The position numbers and the translations under genes were made by a program. Of a stretch of 64,000 bases of DNA, positions 7,980 to 17,939 are shown in pieces. Positions within the stretch are counted from its first letter, which is position 1; every line of letters begins with the position of its first letter. The DNA comes from Enterococcus sp. DIV2402. Lineage in GTDB: Bacteria > Bacillota > Bacilli > Lactobacillales > Enterococcaceae. The notes under the pieces were generated by a model, which worked only from the letters and a program-made list of their open reading frames with translations, made no database searches and was not told where the DNA came from. The DNA is taken from contig NZ_CP147251.1 of assembly GCF_017426705.2 (NCBI RefSeq), positions 496,001 to 560,000 of the forward strand. Direction: 5' to 3'.

Positions 7980-9653
7980 ATGCATAGCGAAAAATTATTT
8001 TTATCTGATTTGAAGCAATCGACAACCTTTTCGATAAGTCAATTAGCTGTCCCTTTTTATACCTCTCATTCTGTAGCGAGGGAAGCATTTTTAAAACAAG
8101 CCAAAAAAAATCAAGCGTGGCAATTAATTGGTTCAGAACATCTTTTTTTAGCAATAGAATTTGATAGCAAACAAGCGATTTTGCGTAATTTATTGTATGT
8201 GCCAATAGAAAAATTTTCTTGGAAAAAAAGTTTAGTATTAATTGAAACTTTTTTACGTCAGCGCTTTGTGGAAGAATTTGTTGTTCCGTTGCAATTGGGT
8301 GAAATGATGACGCAATGGTTGTGCGCAAATGGCTATGAACAAACAGCGCAAGGCTTAAAAAAAGTTTTTACTTATCGCACCGCTTTAGTCTTAGGTGGGG
8401 GTGGCGCACGAGGATCTTACCAAATTGGTGTGTGGCAAGCGTTAAAAAGTGTAGGAATACCGATAGATTTAATTACAGGAACATCCGTTGGTGCATTGAA
8501 TGGGGCCTTAGTTTTGATGGATGATGTCGAAGTAGCACGTGAATTGTGGCTAACTATTAGTACAGACAAAGTGTTAGCTTTTCCTGAAGCGTGTGCGACG
8601 AATCAAACATTTAAAGAACTGATTCAACAAGTTAGTTCCTTAGCAACCACTGCTTTAAAGGAAAATGGTGCCAGCTCACAGCCTTTACAAGATTTATTGA
8701 TGCAAACGTTTGATGAAGAAAAAATGCAGCAAAGCCAAATCCCATTATTTGTCTGTACGACACGTTTTCCGTCCCTACAAGAAGTTGTTCATCACTATGA
8801 TATAACAAATGGATTAGAGGAATTAAAATGGTTAACGGCCTCAGCTTCTTTTTATCCAGGCATGGTCCCGATGGAAATCGATCAAGAACAATACGTTGAT
8901 GGCGGTTATCGTAATAATTTACCGATAGATGTTGCTTTAGCTCATGGCGCAACAGAATGTATTTGTGTGGACATTAAAGGTCCAGGAATTGCCAAAAAAC
9001 TGACGATTCCAGAAGAAGTAGCGGTAGTCAATTATTGTTCGCCATGGTCATTGGGCAATCTTTTGGTTTTTGATAGCAATCGTTCGGAAAGCAATTATCG
9101 TTTAGGATACTTGGAAACGATGAAAGCTTTCGAACAATTTAACGGTTATTGGTATACCTTTACGTTAGCTACGGCGTGGAAAAAAGAATGGCGAGCATTT
9201 TTGCGTTATTTACAAAATGACCCACTGTATTTAACTTTAATGAAACGCCCGGATTTTTGGAAAAAAGTGAGTAAACTTTACCATCATAAAGCTCCCTTTG
9301 AACAAGGAGGTCTGATTTTAGTAGAGCTAGCTGGGCGCTTTTTTGGCTTAGAAGCCACGCATGTTTATACTAAAGAACTATTTTTAGAAAAAATGCAACA
9401 GACATTCAATCAGGAACGGCTAGCAATTGGGACCTTATCCATTACTGAATGGGTAGCGACGCATCATACACAGCGTTTTGTATTATCTGAAAAAAATCAA
9501 CTGTCCCATTTATATCAAATCATCAAAGAAAACAAAGCAGTTCCTCAACAAATTGCTTCATTGGCACCTGTGATGTTAGTGACAGCAAAGTTTTTAGTGT
9601 ATTTGTTAGAGACAACAGAATTTGTACACGATCCAACAAATACGTTACAATAA
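7980..9653 (+). CDS. Patatin-like phospholipase family protein with extra N- and C-terminal regions
   Basis: Predicted serine lipase/acyl hydrolase. The patatin core starts near residue 133: LVLGGGGARGSYQIGVW (oxyanion loop), GTSVG with nucleophile Ser169, and the catalytic Asp307 in the VDGGYRNNLPID motif. At 557 residues it is far longer than single-domain bacterial patatins (about 250-320). About 130 residues precede the core and 200 follow it, and I recognise no domain in either. No signal peptide or clear membrane helix is visible, so it is probably cytoplasmic. It follows the sortase gene by 18 bp with its own AGGAGG site. Confidence 0.88.
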   Translation: MHSEKLFLSDLKQSTTFSISQLAVPFYTSHSVAREAFLKQAKKNQAWQLIGSEHLFLAIEFDSKQAILRNLLYVPIEKFSWKKSLVLIETFLRQRFVEEFVVPLQLGEMMTQWLCANGYEQTAQGLKKVFTYRTALVLGGGGARGSYQIGVWQALKSVGIPIDLITGTSVGALNGALVLMDDVEVARELWLTISTDKVLAFPEACATNQTFKELIQQVSSLATTALKENGASSQPLQDLLMQTFDEEKMQQSQIPLFVCTTRFPSLQEVVHHYDITNGLEELKWLTASASFYPGMVPMEIDQEQYVDGGYRNNLPIDVALAHGATECICVDIKGPGIAKKLTIPEEVAVVNYCSPWSLGNLLVFDSNRSESNYRLGYLETMKAFEQFNGYWYTFTLATAWKKEWRAFLRYLQNDPLYLTLMKRPDFWKKVSKLYHHKAPFEQGGLILVELAGRFFGLEATHVYTKELFLEKMQQTFNQERLAIGTLSITEWVATHHTQRFVLSEKNQLSHLYQIIKENKAVPQQIASLAPVMLVTAKFLVYLLETTEFVHDPTNTLQ

Positions 9654-9684
9654 AAGAAATGAACCTAGAAAAGAGGCATGTGAA

Positions 9685-9903
9685 ATGGCAAGTGAGTTTT
9701 CCTATGAAATCGTTGAAGAAATCGCCGTGTTGTCAGAAAATCCAAAAGGTTGGCGAAAAGAACTAAATTTGGTGAGCTGGAATGGACGAGCACCAAAATT
9801 TGATTTGCGTGATTGGAGCCCCGGTCATGAAAAAATGGGTAAAGGGGTTGCGTTATCCAACGAAGAATTTGCGGCATTGAAACAAACCCTAACATCAATG
9901 TAA
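9685..9903 (+). CDS. YdbC-like PC4-family DNA/RNA-binding protein
   Basis: A 72-residue homologue of Lactococcus lactis YdbC, a bacterial relative of the eukaryotic PC4/Sub1 coactivator that binds single-stranded DNA. The recognisable segments are SYEIVEEIAVLSENPKGW, KELNLVSWNGRAPKFDLRDW and SPGHEKMGKGVALS. The ATG at 9685 follows AGAGG; the upstream part of the open frame overlaps the patatin gene and is not needed. It lies 15 bp before yicC. Its cellular role is not established. Confidence 0.88.
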   Translation: MASEFSYEIVEEIAVLSENPKGWRKELNLVSWNGRAPKFDLRDWSPGHEKMGKGVALSNEEFAALKQTLTSM

Positions 9904-9918
9904 AGGAGTTTTTTGGCA

Positions 9919-10800
9919 ATGAAAAGTATGACAGGCTTTGGAAAAGCACGGTGTGAGTCAGAACATTATCAAATTGAAGTAGAAATAAAAAGTGTGAATC
10001 ATCGTTTTTTAGATATTCAATTACGCAATCCGCGTCAATTAAATACCTACGAACAAGCAATTCGTCAAACGATTAAAGAAACCTTACAACGTGGACGAGT
10101 AGAAGTTTATATCACGTTAAAAGAAAAAGGTGACAGCCATAAAGAAGTGGCTATCCATTGGGACTTAATGGAAGAATTAGTCACAAATATGCAAACAGAA
10201 GCGCATGCACGTTTTGATACAGACTTGCCTGCAAAATCCATTTTAAAACGTTTAATTAATCATCAAGAATTTATCGATATTCAAGAAAAGCAAACAGAAG
10301 ACCAAGATTTAGAAGTTTCAGTACTGGCTGCGATTAAAGAAGCCGCAGAAGCCAACAATGCTAGTCGTGAAGTGGAAGGTGCTGGAATTCAACAAATCTT
10401 AGCAGAAAATAGCCACGCATTGCAACAAAAAATTGTGGAATTATCGGCATTCGTTGACGTATACGAAGCAGATTATAAAGAGAAATTTGAGAAGAAATTA
10501 ACGGACTGGTTGGGTGCCACAATTGATCAAGACCGTTTGTTGACCGAAATGGCTATCTTATTGGAGCGTGGCGATATTCATGAAGAATTAGACCGAATGA
10601 CGATTCATCTAGCATCAATGGCAACCATGCTTCAATCAGACAAACCAGTGGGTCGTGAATTAGATTTTCTGATTCAAGAGATGAATCGGGAAGTCAATAC
10701 CATTGGTTCGAAATCAAGTCCAATTGTTATTAAAAATGCAGTCGTTCAAATGAAAACAATTATTGAAAAAATTCGCGAGCAAGTGCAAAATGTGGAGTAA
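9919..10800 (+). CDS. YicC/YloC family endoribonuclease
   Basis: A 293-residue protein with the canonical start MKSMTGFGKA and the C-terminal signature GRELDFLIQEMNREVNTIGSK. YicC proteins have been described as endoribonucleases. The gene sits before gmk and rpoZ as in Bacillus subtilis (yloC-remA-gmk-rpoZ), but remA is absent. The ATG at 9919 is 10 nt after AAAGGAG and fits the family N-terminus better than the TTG at 9913. A 143-bp gap separates it from gmk and contains a TATAAT at 10862, so gmk may also have its own promoter. Confidence 0.92.
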   Translation: MKSMTGFGKARCESEHYQIEVEIKSVNHRFLDIQLRNPRQLNTYEQAIRQTIKETLQRGRVEVYITLKEKGDSHKEVAIHWDLMEELVTNMQTEAHARFDTDLPAKSILKRLINHQEFIDIQEKQTEDQDLEVSVLAAIKEAAEANNASREVEGAGIQQILAENSHALQQKIVELSAFVDVYEADYKEKFEKKLTDWLGATIDQDRLLTEMAILLERGDIHEELDRMTIHLASMATMLQSDKPVGRELDFLIQEMNREVNTIGSKSSPIVIKNAVVQMKTIIEKIREQVQNVE

Positions 10801-10931
10801 GGGAATAGTCAAATCACTCGATTATACGGGCATTTAAGTAGTTTTTTAATAAAATTCTCGTTATAATAAAGTAATTCTTGAAAGTTGTTGAAAAAAAGTG
10901 CAAAATAGACGTTAAGCAAATCGAACAGTGA

Positions 10932-11558
<627 letters not shown>

Positions 11559-11563
11559 AAATA

Positions 11564-11869
11564 ATGATGTTAAAACCATCAATCGATTCATTGTTGGATC
11601 GTGTGAATTCAAAATATTCATTAGTTATTTTAGCTAGTAAACGTGCGCATGAATTAGACGCTGGCGCACAAGCGACCTTAGATAATTTTGACTCAGTAAA
11701 AAGCGTGGGTCAAGCATTAGAAGAAATCGAAGCTGAGACAGTTATCAGTGATCCACATCCAGAAGTAAAACGCGCACGTTTGAAAATGGAAGCAGAAGAA
11801 CGTCGTGCTCAAAAAGAACAAGAACAAAAAGAATTAGAAGCACGTATTCGCCAAGAACAAAAATTATAA
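11564..11869 (+). CDS. rpoZ: RNA polymerase omega subunit
   Basis: Small subunit that helps assemble the RNA polymerase core. The 101-residue protein starts [20 protein letters not shown] and has [11 protein letters not shown], both typical of omega. The C-terminal third (from about residue 70) is a charged Glu/Lys/Gln-rich helix of the kind seen in lactic acid bacteria. It is coupled to gmk. In many Firmicutes coaBC follows before priA; here a hairpin and priA follow directly. Confidence 0.95.
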   Translation: MMLKPSIDSLLDRVNSKYSLVILASKRAHELDAGAQATLDNFDSVKSVGQALEEIEAETVISDPHPEVKRARLKMEAEERRAQKEQEQKELEARIRQEQKL

Positions 11870-11879
11870 TGAGTGTGGG

Positions 11880-11914
11880 GTCTGGAAAAGAAATATTCCA
11901 GACTCCTTTTGGTT
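11880..11914 (+). terminator. Hairpin after rpoZ
   Basis: GGGGTCTGGAA (11880-11890) pairs with TTCCAGACTCC (11899-11909) with one wobble, then TTTT. The short T run suggests a partial terminator before priA. Confidence 0.65.
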
Positions 11915-11999
11915 GTAAAAGTTAAATTTTTTTTGCTTTACAGACAAAACTTGTCAAGTTTAGTAAAATGTAGGAAACCATGAAGGGAGGACGAGGTCA

Positions 12000-14393
12000 T
12001 TGCTAGCAGAAATCATTGTCGATGTACCGACAATGCAGACAGATCAACCCTTTACTTATTTTGTACCAGATAAACTAGCAGAAGTCATTGAAGTTGGCAT
12101 GCGCGTCGAGGTACCATTTGGTAATTCGGATCGTCATATTCAAGGGTTTGTGACTGGGTTATTAGATACAGAAGCGGAAACCACCTTAAAACCGATTATT
12201 CGTACCTTGGATTTAGCTCCAGTGTTAAATCAGGAATTACTGCAATTAGCTGATTATATGAAAGAAACCACTTTTGCATTTAAAATTACCTGTTTTCAAA
12301 CGATGCTACCTAGTGTTATGAAAGCAGAATATCAAAAAAATTTCGTGTTAATCGACCGAAATCATCCGATTCATACGTATTTTTCAGAGAGTGAATCACT
12401 CGCTTGGCAAGAAGTAGAATCACTCGGCTTATTAAATCAATTCAAAAAATTACGTGCCGAAAATGTTGTTGAGCTTCAGTACGTTGTAAAAAATAAAAAT
12501 AAAGTAAAAACCATTCGTTATGTGAAAAGTTTGATTAATCCCGACCGACTTTCAAGCGTGATAGAGACCATCAAAAAAACAGCGAAACGTCAAAAACAGC
12601 TAGTCGAATTATTGGTAGAGCATCCAACCCAACCCATTTCGTTTTATAAAGAACAGGGACTGACAACTTCGATTTTAAATCAAGGAGTTGATAATGGTTG
12701 GTTAGTCTTCGAAGAGGTCGAAGCTTATCGAGATCCTTACAAGCATCGCACATTCGAACAGACCCATTCGTTGGCTTTAAATAATGAGCAACAACAAGCC
12801 GTAGAGACGATTTTATCTTCAGCCACGCAGGAGAAGTCTGATGTTTTCCTATTAGAAGGAATCACTGGAAGTGGGAAGACAGAAGTTTATTTGCAAACTA
12901 TAGCTTCTTTATTAGCTCAAGGTAAAACGGCGATGATGCTGGTGCCAGAAATTGCGTTGACGCCTCAAATGGTTGAACGTTTTAAGAGTCGTTTTGGCGA
13001 AGCTGTAGCAGTCTTACACAGTGGCTTATCTTATGGTGAGAAATACGATGAATGGCGTAAAATCGAACGAAAAGAAGCGCAAGTAGTGGTTGGAGCACGT
13101 TCAGCTATCTTTGCCCCTTTGGAAAATATCGGTGTGATTATTATTGATGAAGAACATGAAGCTTCCTATAAGCAAGAGGAAGCTCCGCGGTATCATGCGC
13201 GTGATTTAGCCATTTGGCGTGGGAAATACCATCACTGTCCGGTAATCTTAGGTAGCGCCACCCCTTCTTTGGAATCACGTGCTCGGGCACAAAAAAAGGT
13301 CTATCACCTGTTACATTTGAGTCAACGAGCAAATCCAAATGCGACATTGCCAAGCGTGCAAGTAGTGGATTTAAAAGATGAATTTGTGCAAAAAAATACC
13401 AGTACGTTTTCTCGAATTTTACAAGAGAAAATTACCGATCGTTTAGCAAAAAAAGAACAAATTGTCTTGTTATTAAATCGTCGAGGATATTCTTCTTTTG
13501 TTATGTGTCGTGATTGTGGGTATGTTCTGCCTTGTCCGAACTGTGATATTTCTTTAACTTTACATATGGATACGAAAACGATGCGCTGCCATTATTGCGG
13601 ACATGAAGAAGCGATTCCACATCGTTGCCCGGATTGTGGTGGTAATAAGATTCGCTATTATGGTACGGGAACACAAAAAGTTGAAGAAGAATTGCAAGCT
13701 CTTTTTCCAGAAGCACGTATCGTCCGGATGGATGTTGATACGACTCGTCGCAAAGGTGCTCATGAGAAGATACTACAAACGTTTGGAGAACAAAAGGCAG
13801 ATATCTTGCTAGGAACACAGATGATTGCCAAAGGGCTCGATTTTCCTAATATTACGTTGGTGGGTGTGTTAAATGCGGATACGGCATTGAATTTACCTGA
13901 TTTTCGTTCGAGTGAGCGAACCTTTCAATTGTTAACGCAAGTGAGTGGTCGTGCTGGTCGTGCTGAAAAAGCAGGAGAAGTCATCATTCAGACCTTCAAT
14001 CCCGACCATCATGCCATTGTATTGGCGCAAGCCCAAGACTACGAACAGTTCTATCAAAAAGAAATGCAAATGCGTCATCAAAGCGGGTATCCACCGTATT
14101 ATTTTACAGTGAAAATTTCTTGTAGCCATCCTGAAGAACAAGTGGTTGCCAAAAAAATGTTTCAAATTGCACAACAGGTTAGACAAACATTGAGTCCGCA
14201 AAGTATTTTATTAGGCCCCATTCCTAGTGGTGTGGCACGAGTGAAAAATCGTTACCATTACCAACTTATTATCAAATATAAAAGAGAACCCTTGCTGCAA
14301 GGCTTGTTGCGTGAAATTTTGGAAGAAAGCCAAAAAGATCAGCGTAAAAATCTTTATGTATCAATTGACAATGAACCACTTAATTTTATTTAA
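12000..14393 (+). CDS. priA: Primosomal replication restart helicase PriA
   Basis: 3'-5' helicase that recognises stalled forks and reloads the replicative helicase. The 797-residue protein has the N-terminal 3'BD (VDVPTMQTDQPFTYFVPD), Walker A GITGSGKTEVY (about 288-298), the DEEH box (about 383), and a zinc-binding insert with CRDCGYVLPCPNC and CHYCG...CPDCGG (about 500-550). The start is a TTG at 12000, 9 nt after GGGAGG; the only nearby ATG (11980) is out of frame and hits a stop. It begins the priA-def-fmt-rsmB run. Confidence 0.96.
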   Translation: MLAEIIVDVPTMQTDQPFTYFVPDKLAEVIEVGMRVEVPFGNSDRHIQGFVTGLLDTEAETTLKPIIRTLDLAPVLNQELLQLADYMKETTFAFKITCFQTMLPSVMKAEYQKNFVLIDRNHPIHTYFSESESLAWQEVESLGLLNQFKKLRAENVVELQYVVKNKNKVKTIRYVKSLINPDRLSSVIETIKKTAKRQKQLVELLVEHPTQPISFYKEQGLTTSILNQGVDNGWLVFEEVEAYRDPYKHRTFEQTHSLALNNEQQQAVETILSSATQEKSDVFLLEGITGSGKTEVYLQTIASLLAQGKTAMMLVPEIALTPQMVERFKSRFGEAVAVLHSGLSYGEKYDEWRKIERKEAQVVVGARSAIFAPLENIGVIIIDEEHEASYKQEEAPRYHARDLAIWRGKYHHCPVILGSATPSLESRARAQKKVYHLLHLSQRANPNATLPSVQVVDLKDEFVQKNTSTFSRILQEKITDRLAKKEQIVLLLNRRGYSSFVMCRDCGYVLPCPNCDISLTLHMDTKTMRCHYCGHEEAIPHRCPDCGGNKIRYYGTGTQKVEEELQALFPEARIVRMDVDTTRRKGAHEKILQTFGEQKADILLGTQMIAKGLDFPNITLVGVLNADTALNLPDFRSSERTFQLLTQVSGRAGRAEKAGEVIIQTFNPDHHAIVLAQAQDYEQFYQKEMQMRHQSGYPPYYFTVKISCSHPEEQVVAKKMFQIAQQVRQTLSPQSILLGPIPSGVARVKNRYHYQLIIKYKREPLLQGLLREILEESQKDQRKNLYVSIDNEPLNFI

Positions 14394-14408
14394 ACTAAAG
14401 GAGAAATT

Positions 14409-14900
14409 ATGCGATATCCTATTATTATTAACCCTGATGAAAAGCTCCGCCAGCCATGCGAACCGATTACGGTGGTGACGGATGAATTAGTGCAGTTACT
14501 AGAAGATATGTATGAAACAATGTTAGCACATGATGGTATTGGGATTGCTGCCCCACAAATTGGTAAAAATATTCAAGTAGCCGTAGTGGAAGTTGAAGAG
14601 GGTGAGTTATTTGAACTAATTAATCCAGAAATCGTCGAAGCAAAAGGCAGCGATATCGATGTTGAAGGTTGTTTAAGCATTCCGCATATGTATGGAACGG
14701 TGGAACGTGCTGAAGAAGTTACTGTCCGTTATTATGACCGTGAAGGAATTGAAATGGAAGTTCAAGCGTTTGGCTATTTAGCGCGTGCGTTTCAACATGA
14801 AATTGACCATTTGAACGGTAAATTATTTATTGATACGATGATTGATCGAATTCCCGAAGAAGAATTAGAAGCTTATGTAGAGGAGCATGACCATGACTAA
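14409..14900 (+). CDS. def: Peptide deformylase
   Basis: Removes the formyl group from the N-terminal Met of new proteins. The 163-residue metalloenzyme carries the three motifs: GIGIAAPQIG (variant of GxGLAAPQ), EGCLSIP with the metal-ligand Cys, and QHEIDHLNG with both His ligands and the catalytic Glu. The length is that of type 1-like enzymes. AAAGGAG precedes the ATG. The fmt start lies inside its last codons, which couples removal and addition of the formyl group. Confidence 0.96.
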   Translation: MRYPIIINPDEKLRQPCEPITVVTDELVQLLEDMYETMLAHDGIGIAAPQIGKNIQVAVVEVEEGELFELINPEIVEAKGSDIDVEGCLSIPHMYGTVERAEEVTVRYYDREGIEMEVQAFGYLARAFQHEIDHLNGKLFIDTMIDRIPEEELEAYVEEHDHD

Positions 14901-15834
14901 AATTGTATTTATGGGTACCCCCCAATTTTCAGTACCAATCTTAGAAGGACTTGTGGAGCATGGCTATGAAGTGGTAGCAGTAGTTACCCAACCAGATCGC
15001 CCTGTTGGACGTAAAAAAATCATTACGCCCACACCTATAAAAGAAGCAGCTGTCCGTTTAGCTATTCCGGTTTTACAACCTGAGAAAATTTCAGGTTCAC
15101 CCGAAATGGAAAAAATTGATGAATTACAACCAGATTTGATTGTTACGGCAGCCTTTGGTCAATTTTTACCAGAACGTTTATTACAAATTCCAACTCATGG
15201 CGCAATTAATGTCCATGCGTCATTACTGCCTAAATATCGTGGAGGTGCACCTGTGCATTACTCGATTATGAATGGTGAAAAAGAAACTGGCGTAACGATT
15301 ATGGAAATGATTAAAAAAATGGATGCAGGTGGCATTTATTCTCAAGCTAGTCTACCAATCACTCATCAAGATGACGTAGGAATGATGTTTGATAAATTGA
15401 GTTTATTGGGAAAAGAGTTGTTATTAGAGACCTTACCAAAAATTTTGGATGGAACGTTAAAACCAATTCCGCAAGATGAAGAACAAGTGACATTTTCACC
15501 TAATATTACTCGTGAGCAAGAAGCTGTTGATTGGCATAAAACTGCCACAGAAATTGACTGTCAAGTTCGTGGTATGCGTCCATGGCCCATTGCGTTTACA
15601 ATGTATGAAGACCAACGCTGGAAATTATGGTCAGTTACCCCTTTGGATGAAACAACCGAGGCTGAACCTGGAACAATTATCCATCGTAGTAAAAAAGAGC
15701 TTTGGATTGCTTGTGGTAAGCAGACAGTATTAGCGATTAATGAGTTACAACCAGCTGGCAAAGGCAAACAACTTATTAGTGCTTTTTTAAATGGTAGTGG
15801 GCAACAAGTCGCAGTTGGGCAACAGGTGAAGTAA
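14893..15834 (+). CDS. fmt: Methionyl-tRNA formyltransferase
   Basis: Formylates initiator Met-tRNA using 10-formyl-tetrahydrofolate. The 313-residue protein has the N-terminal Rossmann core (KIVFMGTPQFSVPIL), the catalytic stretch INVHASLLPKYRGGAPVHYSI with Asn, His and the later MDAGGIY Asp region, and a C-terminal OB-fold domain. The ATG at 14893 is preferred over 14887 because GAGGAG is then 8 nt away. It overlaps the end of def. Confidence 0.96.
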   Translation: MTKIVFMGTPQFSVPILEGLVEHGYEVVAVVTQPDRPVGRKKIITPTPIKEAAVRLAIPVLQPEKISGSPEMEKIDELQPDLIVTAAFGQFLPERLLQIPTHGAINVHASLLPKYRGGAPVHYSIMNGEKETGVTIMEMIKKMDAGGIYSQASLPITHQDDVGMMFDKLSLLGKELLLETLPKILDGTLKPIPQDEEQVTFSPNITREQEAVDWHKTATEIDCQVRGMRPWPIAFTMYEDQRWKLWSVTPLDETTEAEPGTIIHRSKKELWIACGKQTVLAINELQPAGKGKQLISAFLNGSGQQVAVGQQVK

Positions 15835-15835
15835 C

Positions 15836-17185
15836 ATGAAAAACAATGTCAAAAAGACCGTCCGTTTTGTCGCGCTAGATGCATTAGAGCGTGTACAAAA
15901 AGGGGGCGCTTATTCAAATTTATTATTGCGTGAGAGTATTAATAGAGGTCAATTAAATGAAAAAGATAGTCGTTTACTCACTGAATTAGTATATGGCACA
16001 GTTAGTCGTCAATTATTACTTTCATTTTATCTACAACCGTTTATTGCTAAAGCGAAAAAAGTGGATGATTGGGTGAAATTATTATTACAGCTTTCTTTAT
16101 ATCAATTACTTTATTTAGACAAAGTTCCCAGTCATGCTGTTTTAAACGAAGCAGTTGAAATTGCAAAAGTGCGCGGGAACATTGGAATTGGGAAATTTGT
16201 AAATGGCGTCTTACGCAATGTGCAACGTCAAGGAATACCTGAATTAACCACGATTAAAGACCCAATCGATCGTTTAGCGACAGAAATTAGTATGCCTAAA
16301 TGGTTAGTTGAAAAATTAGTGAAAGAAATTGGCGAAGAAAGTACTCGTCAGTTAGGCTTATCTCTATTTGAAGCCAGTCATGTGAGTTGTCGGGTGGACA
16401 CTCGCAAAATGACGCGTCAAGAAGTGGTTCAAGTATTAATTGAAGAAGGTATCGAGGCAAAAGTCAGCAGTGTTTCACCGTATGGCATCATTGCAGAAAA
16501 AGGCTTTATTGCTGGGAGTCGTTTATTTAAAGAAGGCGTGTTAACTGTTCAAGATGAAAGTTCCATGCTAGTAGCACCAGCCTTGCAAATCGAAGCAAAC
16601 CACCAAGTGTTAGATGCTTGTGCAGCTCCTGGTGGAAAAACGACACATATTGCTACCTTTTTAGAAGCACAAAAAGGTGGGATGGTGACTTCATTAGATA
16701 TCCATCGTCATAAAGTAGCTTTAATTGAAGAAAATGCAGAACGTCTTCACGTTGCCGATGTAGTACGTGCGTTAGAATTAGATGCTCGCAAGGTAGCCGA
16801 AGAATTTTCGTCAGAAACATTTGACCGTATTTTAGTGGATGCTCCATGTTCAGGTCTAGGACTAATGCGTCGCAAACCGGATATTAAATACAATAAAAAA
16901 CCAGCTGATTTTGAAAAATTACCTGAGATTCAATTGGCCATTTTAGAAAGTGTCGCCCCTACCTTGAAATCTAATGGTTTGTTAGTTTATAGTACGTGTA
17001 CATTTGCACCAGAAGAAAATCAGGCAGTCGTTTATCGTTTCTTACAAAAGCATCCAGAATTCACATTAGTTGATATTCCAGTGAATGATGTGTTAAAACC
17101 AAGTATTGAGAACAAGATGCTGACAATTTATCCGCACCAGTATATGACAGATGGATTTTTTATCAGCTGTTTACGCAAAAAATGA
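15836..17185 (+). CDS. rsmB: 16S rRNA (cytosine-967-C5)-methyltransferase RsmB
   Basis: Methylates C967 of 16S rRNA. The 449-residue protein has an N-terminal NusB-like domain (about 1-140) and a SAM-dependent methyltransferase domain with DACAAPGGKTTH (SAM site), DAPCSGLG (motif IV cysteine) and YSTCTFAPEENQAVV (catalytic cysteine). It starts 1 bp after fmt with GGTGAAG as ribosome site. Known as sun/yloM in the same position in other Firmicutes. Confidence 0.95.
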   Translation: MKNNVKKTVRFVALDALERVQKGGAYSNLLLRESINRGQLNEKDSRLLTELVYGTVSRQLLLSFYLQPFIAKAKKVDDWVKLLLQLSLYQLLYLDKVPSHAVLNEAVEIAKVRGNIGIGKFVNGVLRNVQRQGIPELTTIKDPIDRLATEISMPKWLVEKLVKEIGEESTRQLGLSLFEASHVSCRVDTRKMTRQEVVQVLIEEGIEAKVSSVSPYGIIAEKGFIAGSRLFKEGVLTVQDESSMLVAPALQIEANHQVLDACAAPGGKTTHIATFLEAQKGGMVTSLDIHRHKVALIEENAERLHVADVVRALELDARKVAEEFSSETFDRILVDAPCSGLGLMRRKPDIKYNKKPADFEKLPEIQLAILESVAPTLKSNGLLVYSTCTFAPEENQAVVYRFLQKHPEFTLVDIPVNDVLKPSIENKMLTIYPHQYMTDGFFISCLRKK

Positions 17186-17198
17186 TGAGGTGAAAAAT

Positions 17199-17939
17199 AT
17201 GGAGATTCGTTATAAAAGTGATGTAGGAAAAAGGCGTAATACTAATCAAGATTACGCTGCCGTATTTACCAATCAAAAAGGATATACGTTAGCATTATTA
17301 GCAGATGGCATGGGTGGACATCAAGCTGGGGATGTTGCCAGCCACGATACAGTAGAAGAGATAGGCGCTAAATGGCAAGCCTCAGATATTTCAGATAGTG
17401 AAAAAGCTGCCCAGTGGCTAATTCAGCACATTCAAGCTGAAAATGAAACGATTTATCAACGAGGACAAGCTACACCTGAATTAAGTGGAATGGGAACGAC
17501 ATTGGAAGCAGTTGTCATTTTAGACGATCAGTTTACCTTGGCACACGTAGGGGATAGTCGAACATATTTATTACGTGAAAATGAGCTAATTCAACTAACG
17601 GAAGATCATTCCCTAGTGAATGCCTTGGTAAAATCAGGGGAAATTACGCTGGAAATGGCTGCTAATCATCCTCGCAGAAATGTAGTTACTCGTTCAGTAG
17701 GAATGCCGGGAACCGTGGAAGTGGATGTTGCCACGCATTTTATCGCTGACAATGATTACTTAATTTTATGCTCGGATGGCTTAACAAATATGGTCAGCGA
17801 AGAATTGATTTATGAATATATTGCAACAAGCGCTTGCTTAGATGAAGCAATTGAACGTTTAATTGATGCTGCAAATGAGCGTGGTGGCGTAGATAATATC
17901 ACGGTATTATTGATGGACCTTGGAGGTGTCAGTCAATGA
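17199..17939 (+). CDS. stp: PP2C-type serine/threonine phosphatase (Stp/PrpC/IreP)
   Basis: Dephosphorylates targets of the partner PASTA kinase. The 246-residue PP2C protein has the metal-ligand motifs [45 protein letters not shown] and the C-terminal GGVDNITV. The ATG at 17199 follows GAGGTG; an in-frame extension upstream overlaps the end of rsmB. Its stop overlaps the kinase start (ATGA), the usual arrangement; in Enterococcus faecalis the pair is called IreP-IreK. Confidence 0.96.
   Translation: MEIRYKSDVGKRRNTNQDYAAVFTNQKGYTLALLADGMGGHQAGDVASHDTVEEIGAKWQASDISDSEKAAQWLIQHIQAENETIYQRGQATPELSGMGTTLEAVVILDDQFTLAHVGDSRTYLLRENELIQLTEDHSLVNALVKSGEITLEMAANHPRRNVVTRSVGMPGTVEVDVATHFIADNDYLILCSDGLTNMVSEELIYEYIATSACLDEAIERLIDAANERGGVDNITVLLMDLGGVSQ

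Noticed and set aside
13501..13818. Minus-strand frames within priA
   Set aside because: Shadows of the zinc-binding part of PriA; codon pattern belongs to the plus strand.
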